Of a stretch of 64,000 nt of DNA, positions 28,650 through 35,586 are shown in pieces. The DNA lies in assembly GCF_021653995.1 (NCBI RefSeq), contig NZ_JAJJOZ010000004.1, positions 243,212-307,211 of the forward strand, read 5' to 3'. The notes under the pieces were generated by a model, which saw only the letters and a program-made list of their open reading frames with translations, had not been told where the DNA came from and made no database searches. A program made the translations under genes and the position numbers. Each line of letters opens with the position of its first letter. Position 1 is the stretch's first letter. Origin of the DNA: Allopusillimonas lactea. GTDB taxonomy: Bacteria; Pseudomonadota; Gammaproteobacteria; Burkholderiales; Burkholderiaceae_B.

Positions 28650-29439
28650 GGGCGCTTGACTCCCGAGTAGATGAATAATGGCGCAGCATAATGTGCTGCA
28701 ACAGCAGGCTTAGCTGATACAGCAGCAAGCCCAGTATGGTGATCAGCAACAGAACGGCAAACATCAAGGCGGTATCCATAGAGCCCTGGGCGGCGATGAT
28801 GAGCGCCCCCAGGCCCTGGCTGGCGCCAATGAACTCGCCCACCACGGCGCCAACCAGCGCAAGCACCGCGGCGATGCGCACACCTGCCATGACGCCAGGC
28901 ATGGCCATCGGCAGCCGCAGCCGCCACAAGGTTTGCCAACGGCTGGCCCCCAGCATGCGGAACAGTTCCAACCTGGCCTGGTCTGTCTGGCCCAGGCCGG
29001 TAAGGGTGTTTTCCAACAAGGGGAAGAAACAGACCAGCGCGGTGATCACCACCATCGGCAGCGTGCCAAAACCCAGCCACAGCGTCAGCAGCGGGGCCAG
29101 CGCAAGTTTGGGCACGACCTGGCTGGCCAGAATGTATGGCATGAGAACCGCCTGGACAAAACGCGACTGCGCCAGCAATAGGCCCATGCCAAAACCGATG
29201 GCCCCGCCGAGCAGCAGGCCCAGCAAGACTTCTCGCGTTGTTTGCACAATGTGCGGCCAGAAATAGCCAGCGACCAGGCCCGACCACAAGCTGTGCCAGA
29301 CCCGGCTGGGTGCCGGAAGGACCAAGGGCGACCAACCGAATTGGCGGACGGCCGCTTCCCAGGCGGCGAGAAGTACGACCAGTATGATTAGGGAGCCGAT
29401 CCCTGTGCGAACGCGACGCATGGCAAACAACGGCTTCAT
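28639..29439 (-). CDS. thiX: ABC transporter permease, ThiX type
   Basis: Inner-membrane permease of the importer, 266 residues starting MKPLFAMRRVRTGIGSLIIL, with six predicted helices. The BPD_transp_1 coupling loop is seen around RMLGASRWQTLWRLRLPMAMPG (EAA-type loop). The ATG directly follows the ATPase stop (CCATGA). The open frame continues 35 codons upstream within the ATPase gene and was trimmed. Confidence 0.78.
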   Translation of the reverse strand: MKPLFAMRRVRTGIGSLIILVVLLAAWEAAVRQFGWSPLVLPAPSRVWHSLWSGLVAGYFWPHIVQTTREVLLGLLLGGAIGFGMGLLLAQSRFVQAVLMPYILASQVVPKLALAPLLTLWLGFGTLPMVVITALVCFFPLLENTLTGLGQTDQARLELFRMLGASRWQTLWRLRLPMAMPGVMAGVRIAAVLALVGAVVGEFIGASQGLGALIIAAQGSMDTALMFAVLLLITILGLLLYQLSLLLQHIMLRHYSSTRESSAHEY

Positions 29440-30212
29440 GGCACCCGCCCAATGTGGCTGCGTAGTTCCGCACATGCGTGATGATAGGCCGGGCTGTCGC
29501 GTAGCGCGCTGTGGCGCGGGCGCGGCAGGTTCACCGGCTGGCAATGCGCCTGCCGCCCGTCGTCCAGCACGGTCACCCGGTCAGCCAAGTAGACGGCCTC
29601 GGCGATGTCATGGGTTACAAACAATACCGTGCTGCCGTGCTGCCCACAGGTGTACAGCAAGGTGTCCTGCAACTGCTCACGCGTCAGCGCGTCCAGCGCA
29701 GCGAAGGGCTCGTCCATCAACAGCAAGGCCGGGCGCATCAGCATGGCGCGGGCGATCGCCACCCTGCTCTGCTGCCCGCCCGAAAGCTGTGTGGGATACC
29801 TGTGCGCATGACTGCCCAACTCAAGCTCATCCAGCAGCTGCAGAGCATCGTCGCGAATGGCCGCACCCGCCCGCCCCTGCGCGCGGCCTTTCAGCGAGGC
29901 CGGCAACAACACATTGTCCAGCACAGTCAGCCAGTCCAACAGCGTTGGCTGCTGAAATACAAAACCGATCGCAGACGTGGGCTTGAACAGCGGCTTGCCT
30001 TGCAAGAGCACTCGCCCGGCCGTGGGCTGCAGCAGCCCCGCCGCCAGCTTGAGCAGCGTAGACTTGCCGCAACCGCTGCGGCCCAGCAGGCAATGAAACT
30101 CACCGGCATCGAGCCGCAGATCGATATCGCGCAGGCCGTAATCCGTGCCAGGATATCGATAATCCAGAGCATCGAGGCGCAAAAAGGATGAGCCGGCAGC
30201 CGCTTCAATCAC
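29436..30212 (-). CDS. thiZ: ABC transporter ATP-binding protein, ThiZ type
   Basis: Cytosolic ATPase of the importer, 258 residues. Walker A is GRSGCGKST, the Q-loop VFQQP, the signature LSGGQQSRVAIARA, Walker B LLLMDEP and the switch His in FVTHDIAEAV. I take the GTG at 30212 as the start because it overlaps the stop of the LuxC-like gene (8-base overlap) and no ATG fits before Walker A. The class is the nitrate/sulfonate/thiamin-precursor group. Confidence 0.78.
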   Translation of the reverse strand: MIEAAAGSSFLRLDALDYRYPGTDYGLRDIDLRLDAGEFHCLLGRSGCGKSTLLKLAAGLLQPTAGRVLLQGKPLFKPTSAIGFVFQQPTLLDWLTVLDNVLLPASLKGRAQGRAGAAIRDDALQLLDELELGSHAHRYPTQLSGGQQSRVAIARAMLMRPALLLMDEPFAALDALTREQLQDTLLYTCGQHGSTVLFVTHDIAEAVYLADRVTVLDDGRQAHCQPVNLPRPRHSALRDSPAYHHACAELRSHIGRVP

Positions 30213-31668
30213 GATAACTCGCAAAATCCTGGGCCAGCGTCTCGGCGCTGGCCTCGATGTCGGACATCCGCAGCAGGTCCAGCACGCTGAAGCGGCCATC
30301 GTGATGCCATCCTGGTTGTGGGCTGGCCGTGGCGCCCAGTGCGCTTATGCGATTGATGCCGACTTGAGCGAGCGCTTCGGCCACGTCGAACAGGGATTCG
30401 GGGCTGGCGGCGACCGCTGCGGTTTGCAAATAGCGACGATACGGCTGCAGCTGGCGCGCAACGACTTCCACGTTGTCCACTGCAATGACCGATACGCTGC
30501 GAAACGTAGCGCTGGCTTCTGGCGCAACGGCGTCGTCCAGATAAGCGACTGACCAGTCGGCATCGGCCGGGCCCATCAACTCAAGCGCTTCGCCCCGCAG
30601 CGCCCGCAGGCTGAGCGATTGGCGCCACTTTGCGAATTGTGTTTTGTCATCCAAGGGCAATGCCTGCCGTGGGTGGCGGCGCGCCAATGCAGCCAATTCG
30701 CCCGCCAGCAGCAGCGCGAAATCTCGTGGACTAACCGCAGCGCCGCGTTGCACATAAATGCTTTGCGGCGCATAACAAGCCTGCTGATCCCACTGGGCAA
30801 TGTCTCGCGCCGCCAAGCGCGCGCACTGCGCCGCCTGGCGGGTATCCAAGGCCGAGGCTGCAACGAGAGCAACGCTGAATTTATGACCATGAGGGAGGAA
30901 GCGCACATGGGGTGGAATCTTGGCCTGCCACGCCCGCAGGGCTTCGTCGCCCCCGTAAACCATCATGACATCGGCCGCGTCCACCAAGGCAGCCTCGCTG
31001 CCCGCATCGCCACCCGGCCACCAGACCACCGCCAACGCCTGCGCCAGCTCAGGTGCGGCCTGCGCCAGGCTGTGGGCAAACCAGCTTGCAAAGATGGGCT
31101 CCGCGCTGGCCAGCTTGCCCAGGCTGGCGCCTTTGGTCAGCAGGCAGGCCACCATGCCCCACAAGGGGATACCGGGCACATTACCGGCCCAGACCTGCCC
31201 CAGCAACCCAGGGCCGTAGGCACGCGACCAGCCCCCCTGCACGCGCGGGCGAAAGCCATCGAGCAGACCCGGGTCGCCGAGATCTTCGCACAGCATGCGC
31301 AGCAGTTCGGGGCGCCTGAAGTTGCGCAGGCAATTATTGATGCCCAAGCGCAGCATTTCAGCGTCGTAGCCGGTCTGCGCCAGCAGCGCGGGTTCGTAGC
31401 GCAGGCGCAGCGGCTGCCCGGGCTGCAGCATATCGGCGATGCAGCGATCAATGCCCGCTGCGATGTCTAGCACGGCGAGCGGGTGGAGATGAACGCGCGC
31501 CTGAGCCTGCAAGTAAGCGCCCAGTTGCCGCAACTGCGCAGGATTCAAGCGAGGCAAAGCCAGCGGAAATGCGCCATGTGGGCCAACCACCTGCCGGGCG
31601 GACCATTCGATCGGGCCCAAGTCGGCGCCCGGCGGCAGATAGCCGCAAGCCAGGCTGGCTGTATTCAT
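30205..31668 (-). CDS. LuxC-like acyl-CoA/acyl-protein reductase
   Basis: Aldehyde-dehydrogenase superfamily reductase of the LuxC type, which takes an acyl group on a cysteine and reduces it with NADPH to the aldehyde. The 487-residue length equals that of LuxC. Cys298 in the motif WDQQACYAPQ matches the nucleophile of LuxC, and the GNVPGIPLWGMVACLLTKG stretch matches its nucleotide-binding region. The ATG overlaps the LuxE-like stop by four bases. No luciferase genes are nearby, and the operon is under a TPP riboswitch, so the substrate is probably not a fatty acid. See findings. Confidence 0.85.
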   Translation of the reverse strand: MNTASLACGYLPPGADLGPIEWSARQVVGPHGAFPLALPRLNPAQLRQLGAYLQAQARVHLHPLAVLDIAAGIDRCIADMLQPGQPLRLRYEPALLAQTGYDAEMLRLGINNCLRNFRRPELLRMLCEDLGDPGLLDGFRPRVQGGWSRAYGPGLLGQVWAGNVPGIPLWGMVACLLTKGASLGKLASAEPIFASWFAHSLAQAAPELAQALAVVWWPGGDAGSEAALVDAADVMMVYGGDEALRAWQAKIPPHVRFLPHGHKFSVALVAASALDTRQAAQCARLAARDIAQWDQQACYAPQSIYVQRGAAVSPRDFALLLAGELAALARRHPRQALPLDDKTQFAKWRQSLSLRALRGEALELMGPADADWSVAYLDDAVAPEASATFRSVSVIAVDNVEVVARQLQPYRRYLQTAAVAASPESLFDVAEALAQVGINRISALGATASPQPGWHHDGRFSVLDLLRMSDIEASAETLAQDFASYRD

Positions 31669-32759
31669 TGCGCCGCCTGCAGAAAGGCTTCCATGGCCAG
31701 CGAACAGCCTTTGGCCGCTGCGCCATCGGCCCGCCCCAGCAGCAGGAAACCACCCGGTACACGCACGCCGAGGTCTTCGGTAAGGATGGCGCACACTGAA
31801 TTGAAGTTGGCCAGATCCGTGTGGGCCAAAATACCCTCCTCGCCATCAAGCATCTCCTGCCCGGTGACGGGATCCAGTACGCGCGTGCGTGTCCAGTGAG
31901 GGCCCGACTTTACGGCCGGCAGCGTGGCGTTGCCGTTGTCGTAGATCTGCGAGCTCAGTTCAGTCATGCCATACATGTTGGTGCAGTGCTGCGGGGGCAG
32001 ACCAAAGCAATGGTGCAGCAAATCGTAAAACTCGGCGGCCTGCATGGTGCGCGACTGGCCTTTGAAGCCGCCGGTATCGAACAAACGGCTGCCCGCGGGC
32101 AGTTGAAAGCGCAGGCCGCGCTCGCCCAGAGCGTCCATGACGTGCACAAAGCTGTAGCTGGCCCCCAGCAGCGCAAAGGGTGTGTGGTCGTGTTGCGCCT
32201 GCGCCAGCGCCTGACACAGCGCATCGAGCTCTACACCACCTGGACTGACAAAATAGCGGCTGCCCGCGTCGCCGAAATGCTCCAGCGCCAGCGCGAGATA
32301 ATGCGCCAGCGATGAATTGGGCATCATCTGCTCTGTGGGAAACAGGATGCCCATACGCATGCGGGGCGTGCCGCGCATGAAGCGCTGGCTGAAATACAGG
32401 CGCATGGACAGATCGTAGACCTGGAGATGCGGATGATAATTGCGGCCTCGGCGTTCGGCCCGCGTGGTGCCGCTGGTCATGAAGACCCGTTCGCACTGAT
32501 CGGGTGCGACACAGCTCAGCGTGAGATCCTTGAAGGCATCAATGGGCACAGACGGGATATCCTGCCAGCGCGTCAGCAGGCGCGGCGTCTTGCCCACGAA
32601 GCGGCAATAGCGCTGATAGGCCGCATTGTGGCGGAACTGATGTTCGAAGAGGCGCAGCGCCAACGCGTTGAAGGCCTCGTCGCCTTCTTGCGGCTGACGC
32701 ATGAACTGCTGCAGGTCTGCCAGCAAGGCCTGCGGCACTGCTGATGGTGAGGTAGACAC
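31665..32759 (-). CDS. LuxE-like acyl-protein synthetase
   Basis: ATP-dependent enzyme of the LuxE (acyl-protein synthetase) family, which makes an acyl-AMP and then holds the acyl group on a cysteine for transfer to LuxC. The 364-residue product has the adenylation motif MTSGTTRAERRG (TSGTT at 95-99), the NMYGMTELSSQIYD motif, and a C-terminal GCSLA whose Cys352 lies 12 residues from the end, like the acyl-carrying Cys of Vibrio LuxE. It starts with GTG, five bases after GAAAGGG. It is the first gene behind the TPP riboswitch. Confidence 0.85.
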   Translation of the reverse strand: MSTSPSAVPQALLADLQQFMRQPQEGDEAFNALALRLFEHQFRHNAAYQRYCRFVGKTPRLLTRWQDIPSVPIDAFKDLTLSCVAPDQCERVFMTSGTTRAERRGRNYHPHLQVYDLSMRLYFSQRFMRGTPRMRMGILFPTEQMMPNSSLAHYLALALEHFGDAGSRYFVSPGGVELDALCQALAQAQHDHTPFALLGASYSFVHVMDALGERGLRFQLPAGSRLFDTGGFKGQSRTMQAAEFYDLLHHCFGLPPQHCTNMYGMTELSSQIYDNGNATLPAVKSGPHWTRTRVLDPVTGQEMLDGEEGILAHTDLANFNSVCAILTEDLGVRVPGGFLLLGRADGAAAKGCSLAMEAFLQAAQ

Positions 32760-32764
32760 AAAAG

Positions 32765-32814
32765 CCCTTTCTAAGGTGTAGCGCCGGCACAGGCCGGGGA
32801 CTGCTCCGAAAGGG
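32765..32814 (-). promoter_or_regulatory. Putative RBS-sequestering helix of the TPP riboswitch
   Basis: The ribosome site of the LuxE-like gene, GAAAGGG (32771-32765), can pair perfectly over seven bases with CCCTTTC (32814-32808) in the leader. Between the arms lies a nested hairpin CCGGC/GCCGG (32784-32797). This looks like the expression platform of a riboswitch that blocks translation when TPP is bound. A further hairpin, GCATGGC/GCCGTGC, lies upstream (about 32832-32862). Which pairing wins with or without TPP is not shown by the sequence. Confidence 0.6.
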
Positions 32815-32869
32815 ATGCGTATGGGATGGATGTGCGCCGCACGGCAACCGCCATGCGGGCACAGTCAAA

Positions 32870-32967
32870 GCACTCTTCTTACGTCGGTATGAGCCGAATC
32901 AAGTTCGCGGGTTCGACCTGGCCATCTCAGTGTTTCAGCACGGCTGCAAACACACCCCGGAGCATTG
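32870..32967 (-). ncRNA. TPP riboswitch (THI element)
   Basis: On the minus strand the aptamer shows all its marks in order: a P1 arm TGCTC, GGGG, a helix GTGTTT/AAACAC, the invariant CTGAGA, then ACCCGCGAACTTGAT, a TCGG/CCGA helix around CTCATA, CGTAAGA, and the closing arm GAGTG. It differs from consensus by one base in GAACTTGAT (usually GAACCTGAT) and in the GTAAGAA part (usually GNAGGGA). It ends 111 bases before the GTG of the LuxE-like gene and thus puts the whole operon under thiamin diphosphate control. Confidence 0.92.
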
Positions 32968-32970
32968 GGC

Positions 32971-32976
32971 ATTATA
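32971..32976 (-). promoter_or_regulatory. -10 element (TATAAT) of the TPP-riboswitch operon
   Basis: A consensus TATAAT on the minus strand would start transcription near 32964, at the first bases of the riboswitch P1 arm, which agrees well with the RNA model. No good -35 hexamer is visible upstream. The promoter lies at the 3' end of the 54-codon gene. Confidence 0.6.
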
Positions 32977-32995
32977 CATAGCCGGGCCGGCCAAG

Positions 32996-33160
32996 CTAGA
33001 ACGTAGCGGCACAGTGCCCGCCGGTGGGCGCCTGGCCTGATCCCGCCGCGATAAAGGGCGGCTCGAGCCGCACGTTGATGGGGGCGGACGACACCCAATC
33101 CCAGGCAAAGAACGCGAGCAGCACGATCCAGAAAACGGAAGCAAGCACGGGTTTCTTCAT
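32996..33160 (-). CDS. Small membrane-anchored or exported protein (54 aa)
   Basis: An ATG at 33160 is preceded by GGAGG at ideal spacing and begins MKKPVLASVFWIVLLAFFAW, a single N-terminal hydrophobic helix that may be an anchor or signal sequence. The rest is short (DWVSSAPINVRLEPPFIAAG, then a tail ending GGHCAATF with one Cys). It lies 12 bases after the YeeE-type gene, so it is the third gene of the sulfur operon. I do not recognise the family; a role with the transporter is inferred from position. Confidence 0.7.
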   Translation of the reverse strand: MKKPVLASVFWIVLLAFFAWDWVSSAPINVRLEPPFIAAGSGQAPTGGHCAATF

Positions 33161-33172
33161 GATGGCCTCCGT

Positions 33173-34318
33173 TCAGAACTTGAAATAGCGGCGCACGCGC
33201 ACACCGATCAGCGAACCGCAGAATGCCAGCGGCACCCAGATCCAGCCGTGCAAACTGCCGGTGGAAATGCCGCTGACCATGGCGCCGATATTGCAACCAA
33301 AGGCCAGGCGGGAGCTATAGCCCAGCAAAAAGCCGGCAGCGATCCCCACGACCCATTGCGTGCCATTGAGCGGCTTGGTGGTGGCTGATGCAGGTGGCTT
33401 GCCGGCGGCAATCCACAAGGCACCAGCCAGAATGCCGATGTTGGTGATGGACGTGACATCCAGAAACACAGACTGCGACAAATTGGTGAGGTTGACCGTC
33501 TGGCTCCAGAACGCATTTGCGGCCGGGTCGAAGGCACCGGCGGCGGTGGCGAGCTTGGCACCCCACAGGCCGAAGCCATACACAATCCCCCAAGGCTGTC
33601 CGGCAATGACCAGGTTCAGCGTGGCGAATATGGCCAGAAGCACGGCACCAATAAGCAGCCGTTTGTCCAGCCATGGGCGGGTTTTGTCCGAGATGCGCCA
33701 GACGATGACGCCCACCGCGGCCAGGCCGGCCAGGGTGAGGGCAAATGCCCCAGGCGCACCGAGCTGGGCCACCAAGCTTACAGGCTTGACGGCGCCCAGG
33801 CTCAGCCAGCTTTCAAGGTGAGCGGAGCCCAGGAAGCTGCCGATCGCGAACACCGGCAGAATCACCGTATTGAGAGGGATACCCAGGCCGGCCTTGTAAA
33901 GCGTGCCCGAGCCGCAGCCATCGGCAATCTGCATCGTCAGGCCGAATATGAAAGCGCCCACCAGCAGGCTGATGCTTGGCGGCCCCAATGCGGCGATCAG
34001 ATCGCCGGGAAAGACTGCCAGCAAGGGCATGGCCACAGCGGCAGCGAGGATCAGCAAAGTAATCTGCGCCAGCACGCCACTGGCGTCGCGCTGCTCGATC
34101 AGTTTGCGCCAGCCCGTGGTGAAGCCAAAACGCATGCCCGCCAGCACACTGCCCATGCCCAGCCCCACCAGAAACAGGACGGACTGGCGCAGAGAGACGA
34201 ACCAGATCAGGAAGAGGAAGAATGCAGCAATTGCCGAACCAAGGAAAATACGGTTGCGGGTGACGCGCCCTGCCGGCAGCGACACGGCACCCGCTTGGGT
34301 TACGTAAGCAGTACTCAT
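33173..34318 (-). CDS. yeeE: YeeE/YedE family sulfur (thiosulfate-type) transporter
   Basis: Integral membrane protein of 381 residues with about ten helices. The two family repeats each carry a conserved Cys in a helix turn: ADGCGSGTLYKAG and AFGCNIGAMVSGISTGSLHGW. These cysteines pass thiosulfate through the channel in studied members. The gene begins 9 bases after the rhodanese gene, and together they form a sulfur uptake and handling unit. Confidence 0.9.
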   Translation of the reverse strand: MSTAYVTQAGAVSLPAGRVTRNRIFLGSAIAAFFLFLIWFVSLRQSVLFLVGLGMGSVLAGMRFGFTTGWRKLIEQRDASGVLAQITLLILAAAVAMPLLAVFPGDLIAALGPPSISLLVGAFIFGLTMQIADGCGSGTLYKAGLGIPLNTVILPVFAIGSFLGSAHLESWLSLGAVKPVSLVAQLGAPGAFALTLAGLAAVGVIVWRISDKTRPWLDKRLLIGAVLLAIFATLNLVIAGQPWGIVYGFGLWGAKLATAAGAFDPAANAFWSQTVNLTNLSQSVFLDVTSITNIGILAGALWIAAGKPPASATTKPLNGTQWVVGIAAGFLLGYSSRLAFGCNIGAMVSGISTGSLHGWIWVPLAFCGSLIGVRVRRYFKF

Positions 34319-34327
34319 GTAGATAAA

Positions 34328-35293
34328 TCAGGATTTCCCGATGAGGCCTTTGAGGCTGTTGATGATCTGGCTGCCGCGGCTAGGCACATTGTCCATGGGC
34401 AGTGCACGCGCCGATTGTGTCCATTCTGCCAACGACGCGGGGTACAGTTTGACATTGTCCAGCCCCACGACCTCCGACAGCGCGAACCAATCTGTAGCGG
34501 CCCAGTGACCGGTATTGCAGAACGAAATAGTTTCATCGGCCTGGGTGGCGAACTCGCTGGCGGCGATCTTCTTCGCCGCTTCCGGCGAGACGAACTCAGA
34601 CGTACCCGGCTTGAACCATTTACTGTGCGGCAGATTGACTGCATTGTGGATGGTGCCCGGCACTTTAGCGGTGGGCGCTTTGGCCTCGCCGGCGAAAAAA
34701 TTGGCCGGGCGTGCATCAACCAGCCGGGCCTTGGGGTTGCTGACCTGGGATTCGACATGCGCCTGCGTAGCCAGAATCGCTTCGTTCAATACGGGCGTGT
34801 ACTGTGTGGCCGCAATCGACGGCACTGCAGTGTCTTGCGGCAGGCTGGCGGCGCTCCAGGCCTTCATGCCGCCGTTGAGTACCGAAAGATTGGTAAGCCC
34901 GAGATACTTGAGTGTCCAGTACACCCGCGCGGACGCACCAAAATCGGTGTCATTGGCGCCCGACGATACCACGACGGCATGGCTGTCAGGCTTGAGCCCC
35001 AAGCTGCCGATCAACGCCGCAAGCTTGGAGACTTCGGGCAACTGGCCGGGGCTGTTGGCCGGGCCACGCCATTTTCCATACGGTGCCGACACAGCGCCAG
35101 GGATGTGATTGGCGCTGTACGCTTCGGGCGGACGGATATCAATGACGCGCACGGCGGCATCCTGGCGAAGGGTATCGAGCTGCGCTGGCGTGAGCAGCGG
35201 CTGGGACGCCGGCGCAGCGAACGACGAGCCGGCGGCGAGCAACGCAGCGCCGGCCAACAAAACCGCACCTGCGCGGGAAAGCGAGAATTTCAT
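34328..35293 (-). CDS. Exported two-domain rhodanese sulfurtransferase
   Basis: The 321-residue product starts MKFSLSRAGAVLLAGAALLA and has a signal peptide ending near GSSFAAPA, so it acts in the periplasm. Two rhodanese domains follow. The C-terminal one has the active-site Cys in SFCNTGHWAA; in the N-terminal one the matching loop (VVSSGANDTDFGASA) has no Cys and is probably inactive. AAGGTGG precedes the ATG. It is the first gene of the sulfur operon with the YeeE-type transporter. Confidence 0.9.
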   Translation of the reverse strand: MKFSLSRAGAVLLAGAALLAAGSSFAAPASQPLLTPAQLDTLRQDAAVRVIDIRPPEAYSANHIPGAVSAPYGKWRGPANSPGQLPEVSKLAALIGSLGLKPDSHAVVVSSGANDTDFGASARVYWTLKYLGLTNLSVLNGGMKAWSAASLPQDTAVPSIAATQYTPVLNEAILATQAHVESQVSNPKARLVDARPANFFAGEAKAPTAKVPGTIHNAVNLPHSKWFKPGTSEFVSPEAAKKIAASEFATQADETISFCNTGHWAATDWFALSEVVGLDNVKLYPASLAEWTQSARALPMDNVPSRGSQIINSLKGLIGKS

Positions 35294-35299
35294 GAAGGC

Positions 35300-35450
35300 C
35301 ACCTTACATAACAGTTAGCTATATGATTTTCTCATGCATAATCCATCATTAAATCAACTTTTTAATTATTTATTTATATATAAACAAGCTATAAGCGGCA
35401 TCAATAGCGAGAAGCAGTACGAAAATAATTGATCCAGGCTCGGCACGCAC
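35300..35450 (-). promoter_or_regulatory. AT-rich promoter region of the rhodanese-yeeE operon
   Basis: The 150 bases before the rhodanese gene are strikingly AT-rich for this genome, with runs such as TTATATATAAATAAATAATT on the minus strand. Several -10-like hexamers are present, and TAAC-T-GTTA (about 35306-35315) is a small inverted repeat near the ATG that could be an operator. I cannot pick a single promoter with confidence. Confidence 0.4.
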
Positions 35451-35475
35451 ATACCCAGTATTGCCACAGAAAACA

Positions 35476-35514
35476 AAAACCCCGCATATACGCGAGCGCG
35501 ACAATGCGGGGTTT
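35476..35514 (-). terminator. Terminator after pnp
   Basis: The arms AACCCCGCAT and ATGCGGGGTT form a 10-bp stem (35478-35487 with 35504-35513). On the minus strand the stem runs into GTTTTTGTTTTC, a good T tract. It ends the rpsO-pnp transcript about 75 bases after the pnp stop. Confidence 0.85.
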
Positions 35515-35586
35515 ATATGTGCCGCGGGGTTAGCCGCAACAGCCGTGGGGCGGGCGCGGACAAGCCGCGCCGCGTTCATGCGCCGA

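Noticed and set aside
27651..30212. Sulfonate (SsuABC) or nitrate transporter as the identity of the ABC genes
   Set aside because: The fold alone allows it, but the TPP riboswitch at the head of the same operon makes a thiamin-related ligand far more likely; no sulfonate monooxygenase or nitrate reductase gene is near.
30205..32759. Bioluminescence operon, because of the LuxC- and LuxE-like genes
   Set aside because: No luciferase (luxA/luxB) or luxD gene is present, and the unit is behind a TPP riboswitch with a ThiXYZ-type importer.
32865..33296. Alternative frames of 60-140 codons over the riboswitch and the 54-codon gene
   Set aside because: They cross the riboswitch, have no ribosome site and no recognisable domain; the 54-codon frame has a near-perfect ribosome site instead.
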